From NCBI RefSeq assembly GCF_905171765.1, contig NC_053395.1:184592156-184656155 (forward strand): 64,000 bases of DNA. The letters are read 5' to 3'. Below are positions 48,801-60,800 of the stretch, one piece after another. Each line of letters begins with the position of its first letter. Position 1 is the stretch's first letter. The translations under genes were made by a program, and so were the position numbers. Origin of the DNA: Bufo bufo. Its lineage: Eukaryota; Chordata; Amphibia; Anura; Bufonidae. Below the pieces are notes generated by a model that was not told the origin of the DNA, searched no databases, and saw nothing but the letters and a program-made list of their open reading frames with translations.

Positions 48801-51800
48801 TCTGCCTACAGCTATCAGCTTACAGCAGGGCATGGTGGGAGTTGTAGTTTTACAACAGCTGGAGAGCCGCAGGTTGGCCAGCCCTGTTCTGACTGATCAG
48901 AAGAGCGGAAAATGAAACGGAGATGTGAACTCTCCCTAAGGGCTCATGCACACGACCACATGTATTTTGTGCCCCGCAAAACACAGATCCACCAAAAAAA
49001 GGATGACATCCATGTGACGTCTGTGTTACATCCATTTTTTTTTCTGGATCCATTGTAACAATGGATCATGTTCTATTTTTTTGCAGAACGGACTTGCGGA
49101 GTACACGGAGTACACGGAGTCATTTCAATTTTTTGCGGCCCCATTGAAATGAATGGTTCCGCATACGGGCTGCGAACAAAAACAGAACAGACATGGACAA
49201 AACCTTTAAGGATCTGGGGCCCTAATGCAAAATCTTTAATAGGGCTCCCCACATACCAGTTGCCATGTAGGAATTTTGCTGAGAACACAGGGGTTAAAGT
49301 TTTCTAGGATTTTTATATTGATGGCCTGCCAGCCTCTCTTTTTACTCACTGTCTTTTAAGACAAGCAGCTGCAGGAAGAGCCTCCCTTATCTTACCAAAA
49401 ACTTTGTTAAGCCCCACCCCTTGCCTAAGAACAGCCACCAGCTAAAACTGGAACTAATCAGCAGTATTATATTGTCATCACATTTGTCCAGCTCAGGCAT
49501 AAAAAAACTGTTTAGATGTAAGTGAAACATGTGATGCCAGCCCTTATACTGTACAGGGAGTGCAGAATTATTAGGCAAGTTGTATTTTTGAGGATTAATT
49601 TTATTATTAAACAACAACCATGTTCTCAATGAACCCAAAAAACTCATTAATATCAAAGCTGAATATTTTTGGAAGTAGTTTTTAGTTTGTTTTTAGTTTT
49701 AGCTATTTTAGAGGGATATCTGTGTGTGCAGGTGACTATTACTGTGCATAATTATTAGGCAACTTAACAAAAAACAAATATATACCCATTTCAATTATTT
49801 ATTTTTACCAGTGAAACCAATATAACATCTCAACATTCACAAATATACATTTCTGACATTCAAAAACAAAACAAAAACAAATCAGTGACCAATATAGCCA
49901 CCTTTCTTTGCAAGGACACTCAAAAGCCTGCCATCCATGGATTCTGTCAGTGTTTTGATCTGTTCACCATCAACATTGCGTGCAGCAGCAACCACAGCCT
50001 CCCAGACACTGTTCAGAGAGGTGTACTGTTTTCCCTCCTTGTAAATCTCACATTTGATGATGGACCACAGGTTCTCAATGGGGTTCAGATCAGGTGAACA
50101 AGGAGGCCATGTCATTAGATTGTCTTCTTTTATACCCTTTCTTGCCAGCCACGCTGTGGAGTACTTGGACGCGTGTGATGGAGCATTGTCCTGCATGAAA
50201 ATCATGTTTTTCTTGAAGGATGCAGACTTCTTCCTTTACCACTGCTTGAAGAAGGTGTCTTCCAGAAACTGGCAGTAGGACTGGGAGTTGAGCTTGACTC
50301 CATCCTCAACCCGAAAAGGCCCCACAAGCTCATCTTTGATGATACCAGCCCAAACCAGTACTCCACCTCCACCTTGCTGGCGTCTGAGTCGGACTGGAGC
50401 TCTCTGCCCTTTACCAATCCAGCCACGGGCCCATCCATCTGGCCCATCAAGACTCACTCTCATTTCATCAGTCCATAAAACCTTAGAAAAATCAATCTTG
50501 AGATATTTCTTGGCCCAGTCTTGACGTTTCAGCTTGTGTGTCTTGTTCAGTGGTGGTCGTCTTTCAGCCTTTCTTACCTTGGCCATGTCTCTGAGTATTG
50601 CACACCTTGTGCTTTTGGGCACTCCAGTGATGTTGCAGCTCTGAAATATGGCCAAACTGGTGGCAAGTGGCATCTTGGCAGCTGCACGCTTGACTTTTCT
50701 CAGTTCATGGGCAGTTATTTTGCGCCTTGGTTTTTCCACACGCTTCTTGCGACCCTGTTGACTATTTTGAATGAAACGCTTGATTGTTCGATGGTCACGC
50801 TTCAGAAGATTTGCAATTTTAAGAGTGCTGCATCCCTCTGCAAGATAACTCACTATTTTTTACTTTTCTGAGCCTGTCAAGTCCTTCTTTTGACCCATTT
50901 TGCCAAAGGAAATGAAGTTGCCTAATAATTATGCACACCTAATATAGGGTGTTGATGTCATTAGACCACACCCCTTCTCATTACAGAGATGCACATCACC
51001 TAATATGCTTAATTGGTAGTAGGCTTTCCAGCCTATACAGCTTGGAGTAAGACAACATGCATAAAGAGGATGATGTGGTCAAAATACTCATTTGCCTAAT
51101 AATTCTGCACGCAGTGTATGATTTGAATTTGTAGACCCCCCCCCCCCCTCGGACACTATGGGGGAGATTTATCAAGACCAGCGCTTTCTGTGCCAGTCTT
51201 GATATCCCCTGCACTGCTGGAGGTTGCGCCTAATTTATGCCTTGTCATAAATTAGGTGCATCCTCCTGCAGTCGATGCACCTAAACAGATATCTACGACC
51301 GCTCAGAGATGCCGTAGATTTCTGGCTTTATTTGCACCAGAAAACTGACGTAAATGAAGATAAAGTTGTCAGGGTAGCTGGCCTTGCCCCCTTTCCGCAC
51401 TTGCCACGCGGCCCTCAAGGAAAATGGCGAGAGTGGCGTAAAATCCACAAGATGCAACAATTTTTAAAAAAGTTGCAAACACAAGGGATACAACTCTTTA
51501 ACACCACTTTTCTGGCACAAAATATAGATCTCCCCCCATAAAAATATCCCAAGGCTAACAGGAGGGCAGTGTGAGGAACGCCAAGAGATGTGAACCCACT
51601 CTGGTAAAAATACGAGGTAAAATGTAAAAATTTACATTTCCAAGAACTACCGGTACTTCTTTAAACAAAAATGACTGCTGGAAAATGCGGTAATAGCATG
51701 CTGTTTGGGAGTCCTATATAAATATAATATACGCATAAAATACTACTCACATATTCTGGTGTTTCAGCTTTTGCAGATATTTGGTGCCTTACTAGAGCGA

Positions 51801-54800
51801 CCTGTGATAAATTCTCTCTTTAGTAAAAGTTACGCAAAACTGCTTACAATGTTTGAAATGGAAATCAAGGATTGCAAGAAAATATATCTCAACCAAAAGG
51901 AAAAAGTATGTATAACACTCAATTGTTCTTGGTTTGCATAACTTGTAGTAGAACACAACAGTTTGAGTAATGGTGGGCAGTGATGGCCAGTTCGCATTGT
52001 TTGCCTCGAACATATGCGGGCTGCCATCTTTTTTCACAAGTCCGGCGAGGCACAGGTAAGCCCTTACTTGTGCCTGTGCCGCGAGCCGGTCTGAAAACAA
52101 ATGCGGTCACCGGGAGCAGGCATTTCCGAGAACAGCCCGATGAAGGCCCCCGGTGCCTGTTCTCGGAACTGCCTGCTCCCGCTGACCGCACTTGTTTTCA
52201 GACCGGCTCGCGGTACAGGCACAGGTAAGGCCTTACCTGTGCCTCGCCAGACTTGTGAAAAAAGATGGCAGCCCGCATATGTTCGCGGACGAACAATGCG
52301 AACTGGCCATCACTGATGGTGGGGATCTGTCTATTCTCACAGATATATTGAAAGATTCCTTTTTAAAGGGATTTATGTCATAGAATATAACCTGGAGATC
52401 TGGGGTCCCATGACCTGATGGCCAACATATGGAAGTGGAGAATGAATGGATGTGAGCTCCATTCAAGTCTATGGGAGTATGGAAACACCTTTTTTTTTTT
52501 GACAGCACTGGGAAGAGCAGATGTGGGGAGTTTGATGTTCCTGCACCTGCTCTCATTACTGAGATAGCTTCCTGTAAAGACGTGATTTCAGTGACATCTA
52601 TTGATTAGGGAATAATAGGAAATACAGTTCCATAACATACAAATGAAAGTTCACAAAAATGTCATTGTCAGATTGTGGATTACAGGAATTTTAATGAATA
52701 AATGAATACACATGTCAAACAAGTAAAACATTTCATATAAGTGAAAGTGTCACTTTACAGTAAGCCTGAAAATTAAAGTGTTTTGTCCTTTTTTTCTTTT
52801 CTTTTTGTAGTTCCCCCTCCTCCAGCCAACTACACCTGCAGACAAATTCTTACATACCTGCTGCTCCATTATGGCTCCCTGGCTATCTTCATTGGTCTTC
52901 TAGTCCACACTCGTCAGCTTCCGCTTGGGCGGGGTCACGTGTGCTATTGCTACCAATGTTGCAGAGGTGATATGTCCCAAAGCAGCGTGTGATCCAGCAG
53001 TGACGTGCCAGCCACTTGGGAACATGTCATTGCTGAGGCCAGTCTTTGGCTGCAGTGGCAGCAGAATTTGAAGACCAGTGAAGAGAGCCAGGGAACCAGA
53101 ATAAAGAAACATGGAGCAGGTGAGTATGGATTTCTCCAAGATATAGCTGGTTGAGGGGACCCCTTCCCTGTGCTGCACTCACAGGGGCTCAGGAAGGTGA
53201 GATCTGGGATGCTGTTGGCATGGTCTTCACAGTGTAGAGCTGATTTTGCTACTCCTGAGCTGACCTGTGGCATAGAAGGAACAAGTTGGCTATCTGCGGT
53301 TTGCCTTCCTTGACTAACTATATTTGCTCTATGAGGTTGAAAGAAAACAGTCACCATGTTGTTAGAATGAGACATTATGTATAGACATTTCTAGATTTTG
53401 AGTACAGCTGATTCAAAATAGAAATTATTGCAATTAATTTTTTCTTACATTACTGTGCTGTTTTCATTACAACGTAAAGGCTATAGACACACTCAGAGCA
53501 ATTTTTTAATGATTGCATTTTAATCATTTTGGCAAAAAATCTTTTTTTTTTTCAATTGTCCTTATTAAACATGTTCAGCGGTTTCTGATCTACAAGAGTA
53601 AAAATCTGTCTGTTTGCAACCTGTCACTTAATTTTTTCCCATCAGCTGACTTCTCATGTGTAGTTCTTATCTCTGATTTCCTGACCTCATAAACTCTCAT
53701 TATAGGTCTGTTCTTATCAAAATGATAAGAATATGGCTTAAATGGGTTGTCCCGGTTCAGAGCTGAACCTGGACATAAAACCTTCTTCACTCAGACAGCC
53801 CCTCTGTTGTTGAGTTGAGCATCGGAGCATGTTTCGCTGAATCGCACAGGGCAAGGGCTTTTTCAGCAGATCCAGTGATGTACCTGGTCTCACTATGGAA
53901 ATGCTAGGTGGAGGCTTCCGCCTAGCAGTGAACCCGGTGACATCACCGTAACTAATGGGCGGACTTTAGGGCAGTAATAAAGCCCACCTTTTAGTGCCAG
54001 TGACATCACCGAAAACACTTCTAGACGGAAGCCTCTGCCTAGCAGTGTAAAAATGTAAACAAAAAGATGCAACGCAGGGCAAGGAGGAGCATCGGAGCAT
54101 GAAATGCTTGATGCTTCATTAGGACTGGCTGCCTAGGTGAAGAAGAGGATATGTCCGGGTTCAGCTCTGAATCCTGACAACCCCTTTAAATAAGCATTTA
54201 TGAGGTTAGGATATGACAGATAAGAACTACACATGAGTGAGCAGATGACTGGATTCAAAGAAAACACAAAATGATAATAACTTGTAAACAGACTGATTTT
54301 TAGTTTTTGTATCTCAAAAATGCTTGAATATTTTTAATAAAGGCCTGGTAAAAAAAAAAAAAAAAAGATTTTAGCCCAAAAAGTGTAAGATGCAATCATT
54401 ACAAAAATGCTCCCGGAAGTGTACATAGTTTTTAATTTTATACATTGTATGATATTATACTTTATTTTATTTTTTGCAGAAGGAAAATGGAAATAATGTG
54501 CTTCATAAAAACATGCCTTTTATCTATGGGAATATCAAGTGGTCTTACGAATTAAGAGAGAGATTAACGAAACACAGATCATCATTCAAACACATTAATC
54601 ATGAGTAAGACTATTTTTCTGTAGAAATCACATATTTGTACTTTTAAAAGGGTAATGTGATTTTGTGATTTTGTGAGTTGATGAATATGGATTTGGGGTT
54701 ATTTGAGTGTATTCTAGTAAGAAAAAAACTGATGGCCCGCAGAGCTTACTGGAAATGTGGTAAAATGTTATTCAAATAACGTGAAATACCGCCAGTGAAA

Positions 54801-57800
54801 TATTTAAAATATAAAAGTAAAAGAAGACATAATATATAGTTCATCATAGAACAGCTTTATGTGCAGAAAACTCAGCTGTTTTCACAGGGCACTTGTTAAC
54901 CGCCTCACGTTCGCCCATAGGATATAAACGTCATATGGGTGGACGTCTATTTCTGACAGCACGTTTTAAAACGTCCTGTCAGAAATAGCAGCTGCACGCT
55001 AATCGTGCAGCTGCTGATCGGGTTGCCCGCTGTCAGTGACAGCAGGGCAACCCTAAGACAAGGCAGGGACAGTGCCCAGGTGTCCCTGCTTCACGATCGC
55101 TGCAGACACAGCGCTCACCGAGCGCTGTGTCTGCAGAGCAGGAAGCGCTGTGCGCTTCCTGTTCCGGCCCGGCGGTCATGTGACCGCCGTGACCGGAGTG
55201 TGCAGGAGCTGTGTGAGGTCTCTCAGAGACCTCGATCAGCCCTGCTGTGAGGCTGTACAGCGCTGGATTGCTGCTGTACAGCCTCTATAGGGGTGCATTT
55301 GTCCTGTAACTGGGGCTACTATGTCAGCCCCAGTTACAGGAGAAATCAACAGTGTAAAAAAAAATAAAAAGTGAAGTAAATGTCCCCCAGAGGTCTTGTA
55401 TGACCTTATGGGGGACGAAAAGTGTAAAATAAAATAAAAATAAAATAAAGGGTTGAAAAAATAAAATAAAAAAAAGTTTCACATGTAAAAAAAAAAAAAA
55501 TCCCAAGTAAGGAATAAAAAAAAAAAATTAAAAATAGAAAAAATAAAATAAAATAGACATATTTAGTATTGCCGTGTCCGTAAAAACCAGCTCTCTAAAA
55601 ATATCACATGACCTAACCCCTCGGGTGAACACCGTAAAAAATAAATAAAAAAAACTGTGTCAAAACAAGCAATTTTTGTCACCTTGCATCACAAAAGGTG
55701 CAACACCAAGTGATCAAAAACGCGTATGTCCCACAAAATGGTACCAATAAAACCGTCACCTCATCCCGCAAAAAATGAGCCCCATCATAAGAAAATCTCT
55801 CAAAAAATAAAAAAACTATAGCTCTTAGAACATGGAGACACTAAAACATCATTTTTAAAGTGAAACAAATAAAAAAAAGTATACATATTAGGTATTGCCG
55901 CGTCCGTAAAAACCAGCTCTATAAAAATATCACATGACCTAACCCCTCGGGTGAACACCGTAAAAAAAAAAAAAAAAAACTGTGTCAAAACAAGCAATTT
56001 TTGTCACCTTGCATCACAAAAGGTGCAACACCAAGTGATCAAAAACGCGTATGTCCCACAAAATGGTACCAATAAAACCGTCACCTCATCCCGCAAAAAA
56101 ATGAGCCCCTACATAAGAAAATCTCTCAAAAAATAAAAAAACTATAGCTCTCAGAACATGGACACATTAAAACATAATTTTTTGGTTTCAAAAATGCTAT
56201 TATTGTGTAAAACTTTAATAAATGAGAAAAAGTATACATATTAGGTATCGCCACGTCCGTAACAATCTGCTCTATAAAAATGTCACTTGACTGAACCCCT
56301 CAGGTGAACGCTGTAAAAATAAATAAATAGAAACTGTGCTAAAACAACCAATTTTTTGGTCACCTTGCCCCATAAAGTGTTATAATCAATGATCAAAAAA
56401 TCATATGTACCCAAAAATAGTACTAATAAAACTGGCACCTTATCCCCTAGTTTCCAAAATGGGGTCACTTCTTGGGAGTTTCTACTGTAATGGTGCATCA
56501 GGGGGCTTCAAATGGGACATGGCATCTAAAAACCATGTGGAGTTCCTTTCCTTCTGCGCCCTGCCGTGTGCCCATACAGCAGTTTATGACCACATGTGGG
56601 GTGTTTATGTAAACCGCAGAATCTGGGTAATAAATATTGAGTTTTGTTTGGCTGTTAACCATCAATGTGTTAGAGAAAAAAATTGATTAAAATGGAAAAT
56701 CTGCCAAAAAAGTGAAATTTAAAAATTTGATCTCCATTTTCCTTTAATTCTTGTGGAACGCCTAAAGGGTTAACAAAGTTTGTAAAATCGGTTTTGAATA
56801 CCTTGAGGGGTGTAGTTTCTACAATGGGGTCATTTATGGGGGTATCCACTATGTAGGCCCCACAAAGTGACTTCAGACCTGAACTGGTCCTTATAAAGTG
56901 GGTTTTTGGCAATTTTCTTAAAAATTTGAAGAATTGCTTCTAAACTTCTAAGCCTTCTAACGTCCTAAAAAAATAAAATGACATTTCCAAAATGATGCCA
57001 ACATAAAGTAGACATATGGGGAATGTTAAATAATAAATATTTTATGAGGTATCACTTTCTGTTTTAAAAGCAGAGAAATTGAAATTTAGAAAATTGCGAA
57101 TTTTTCAAATTTTTGGGTAAATTTGGGATTTTTTCATAAATAAAGGTGAAATATTTTGACTCAAATTTATGACTATCATGAAGTACAATGTGTCACGAGA
57201 AAACAATCTCTGAATGACTTGGATAAGTAAAGGCGTTCTAAAGTTATTACCACATAAAGTGAGATATGTCAGTTTTGCAAAATTTGGCCTGGTCAGGAAG
57301 GGGGCAAAGGGCCCAGATGGGAAGTGGTTAAGAACAACTGCAAAATACTTTTCAACTTTGCAGTTGGTAAATTCAGGACCCTCTTCTGGGAACATCTCTA
57401 AACCACAACGGGTTATCCATTTATGGGTGGAGTTTACAAAAGCCCCCACCCATTTTCTTTCCTGGACAGCCCAAATTTGCAGGGACTGTATCTGAAAATT
57501 AGTGACAGTAACTGCAAATGTGAAGCTATTGGAATGATATCGTAACAGTAAAAATACAATAGCAGCAGGGGCGTAACTAGAAGTGACTGGGCCCCACAGC
57601 AAATATTTGTAAGGGCCCCTCCAGCGCGCTTCGCACCTCCCTCCTCCTGTGTAAACCCCACTCCTTTGGCACAGTGTAGCGGTATACCGTATATTGTGTG
57701 GCACAGTGGATGCTATATGTGTATAACATAAACATATTTCATATGAAAACTTACAGTTACTTGACCCTTGGGGATCTCGGACACCACTTCAACACTTGGC

Positions 57801-60800
57801 CGGGGGCTCGGCGGAGCTGATGTTGTGCTTTATCCTAATGAGAAAGATTTCATAATAAGGATTTGGAGAAGGGGCAGAGGGATAGCAGAGCAGGGAGAGG
57901 CTGGTGCTGCTACTAGGGGGTCATACCATGGGGGAGTAATAAAGCCCACTATAATGCCCCCCCAGTAGTAATAATTCTCCTTATAATGTGACAGTGCAAA
58001 AATACCCCCTTGTAATGCCCCCAGTTGAGCTAATGTCCCCATAGTGCCCCCATAGTGCCCCCATAATGTCCCAGTATAAAATACCCTTATATAGTGCCCC
58101 CAGTAAATCCCCCCATAGTGCTCCTCTCCCCCCTTCCTGCTAGTGCCCCCCATAAATGTACCAGTATAAAATGCCCCATATATAGTGCCCCAGTAGATGC
58201 CCCTCAGTGTCCGGCCTCTGATAGGCTGCCGGCCTAGTGTCCCCCATAATGCCCCCCAATAATGTGCCAGTAAGTGTCCCCATAGATGCCCCCCCATCAT
58301 GTGCCAGTATCAAGTGCCTGTCTCCTCCCCCCCACATGTCCCAGTATCATAGTGCCATCTCCCCCCCCCAATGTGCCAGTATCAAGTGCCTCTCTCCTTC
58401 CAACCCCCCATGTGCCAGTATCATAGTGCCAAACCCCCCCCATGTACCAGTATCAAGTGCCTCTCTCTTCCCGCCCCATTTACCAGTATCATAGTGCCAT
58501 CTCCCGCCCCAAAAAAGTGGCAGTATCAAGTGCCTCTCCCCCCATGTGCCAGTATCATAGTGCCAAACCCACCCATGTGCCATTATCAAGTGCCAAACCC
58601 CCCCCCCACATGCCAGTATCAAGTGCCTCTCTCCTCCCCCATGTACCAGTATCATAGTGCCATCTCCCCCCCCAATGTGCCAGTATCAAGTGCCTCTCTC
58701 CTTCCCACCCCCCATGTGCCAGTATCATAGTGCCAAACCCCCCATGTGCCAGTGTCAAGTGCCTCTCTCTTCCCCCCATGTCCCAGTATCATAGTGCCAT
58801 CTCCCCCCCAAAAAAGTGCCAGTATCAAGTGCCTCTCTCCCCCCCATGTGCCAGTATCATAGTGCCAACCCCCCACATGCCAGTATCAAGTGCCTCTCCC
58901 CCCTATGTCCCAGTATCATAGTGCCATCTCCCCCCCCCCCACAAAAAAGTGCCAGTATCAAGTGCCTCTCTCCCTCCCCCCCATGTGCCAGTATCAGGTG
59001 CCAACCCCTCCCCCCCCCATGTGCCAGTATCAGGTGCCTCTCCCCCCCATGTGCCAGTATCAGGTGCCAACCCCCCCCCTCAGGTGCCAGTATCAGGTGC
59101 TAACCCCTCTCCCCCCCATGTGCCAGTATCAGGTGCCTCCCCCCCTCCCAGGTGCCAGTATCAGGTGCCAACCCCCCTCCCCCCATGTGCCAGTATCAAG
59201 TGCCTCCCGCTCCCCCCATGGCAGTAACAGTCGGGTATTAAAAAAAAATAATAAACACTTCTACTTACCTCCATGTCAGCGATGCGATACAGCCTCTTCC
59301 TGTGTCCCGCCCTGTATGTCCATATATGGAGTCAGTGCTTGTATCTCAGAAAAGTTTGTGCTGGGATTCGAACCCACAACCTTCTGTATCAGAGGCAAAG
59401 CACTTAACCACAAGGCCATAACAGCTGCCTTGCTGCTGACTGAAAAAATATGAGACTTCTACTGTTATAGCTGGCTAAGTGTACATCTATACACATGACA
59501 GCTGCATATATATAGAGATATAGCAGAGCTGAGTGTGCTGGGACAGCTGTCATATAGAGATATAGCAGTGCTGGGTGTGTTGGGGCAGCTGTCATGTGTA
59601 TAGATGTACACTTAGCCAGCTATAACAGTAGAAGTCTCATATTTTTTCAATCAGTTGCAATGCAGCCTTTATGGCTGTGAGAGTAAATGCTTTGCCTCTG
59701 ATACACTGATCCATTGGAGGTTGTGGGTTCGAATCCCAGACACATCAGGAGACTTTAGGAGACAGTAAGATTAGATCACATTAGAGAGGGGGCCTGGTCA
59801 GCTGCTGCTGTGAAGGGGCCCTGAACATTAAGACAAGAATCGATATTTAACTAACTTTAAAATAAACTGTCACACATGCTGCCGGGGCGCCGGGCCCCGA
59901 AGCAGCTGCTTCCCCTGCTTCCCCGGTAGTTATGCCACTGAATAGCAGTGGGTGATTATGTCCTGATGGTATGGACTGGTCTACTTAGATAATTGATTCA
60001 ATACAATAACCACAGTATCCCTCAGTGAATATCCAATGTTCAAAACTGTGGTACCTATATCACGTGGGCAAGTCCAATAGTGCTTGCAATACAATGTTGG
60101 CAATATGGAATCTGTAGTATCCCTACTCTAGGGTAATTTTCTGTGAATTCGACTCACGACCGAATCGACCATTCATTTATATTTGGACATGAATTGATTC
60201 GACCTAAATCAAAAGTGTGTCATTTTCCCTAAAAAGCTGTGGATGACATTCTGGTTCTATTACCAATTCAAAACAACCAGCGACGTGGGGCGCAGCCAAT
60301 AGCAGGCAACAATGGGGACGATCCTCCCTAGTGTCACCCGTGTTGCTATCATCAGGTGCACATTGTTGCACCTACTACGATTCTCATGGTCTTTAGCTTG
60401 TAAAGGTGGGTTGTTAATGTGTGTTTGGTAAGCCAGAAGAGTGTCTTGTACCAATTCCCCATGTCGGACAATGGTGGTCTGGGATTACTCCAGGTCAGCC
60501 ACTCTAGACCCAATTTGTTTAATCTCAGCTTTGATATCTGCTAGTTCCTTTATTACCAGAGATACGGCTTGTAGAAGAGATTTTCTCTAATAGTCTCTAG
60601 TGATGGAGGTAGAGCGAACCTCAGAGTTGGCCTCGGAGTGGGAGCTGGATCTTTCATCTCCGGAGTCTACTGCGCCATAGCGGGGAGCAGGGTTATCTGG
60701 CGCCATCTTTCCTTTTCCAGCCAGGGATGCTTGCTTCTTCTTGTGGTATTTCTCCATCTTCAGTTGAATTCTTTGTTGCTTCAAAGTAGGTACCAGGTCC

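Larger units (their letters stand above)
57566..59940. mobile_element. hAT non-autonomous element with minisatellite, 2375 bp
   Basis: CAGGGGCGTAACTAGAAGTG at the left; TAGTTATGCCACTG at the right; perfect 8-bp duplication AATAGCAG at 57558-57565 and 59941-59948. Inside are GTGCCCC-rich repeats, a 1 kb minisatellite and an inverted pair of tRNA-like modules. No transposase. Confidence 0.92.

Noticed and set aside
52783..53125. Possible extra dynein exon bounded by TTTTTGTAG and CAGGTGAGT
   Set aside because: The encoded frames do not resemble any part of the dynein tail, exons 11 and 12 already join in phase (KEK then KENGNN), and the interior looks like a dispersed repeat.
55951..56136. Lys-rich 61-codon ORF
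   Set aside because: Arises from A-rich tandem repeats in the TTAA element.
58237..59453. Long Pro/Ser/Val- and Gly/His/Trp-rich open frames on both strands
   Set aside because: They are translations of the C-rich minisatellite; the repeat keeps several frames open at once and there is no domain, start context or splice signal.
59352..59750. Functional tRNA genes
   Set aside because: B boxes are intact but the acceptor and anticodon arms do not fold as a tRNA and both copies are parts of a transposon palindrome.
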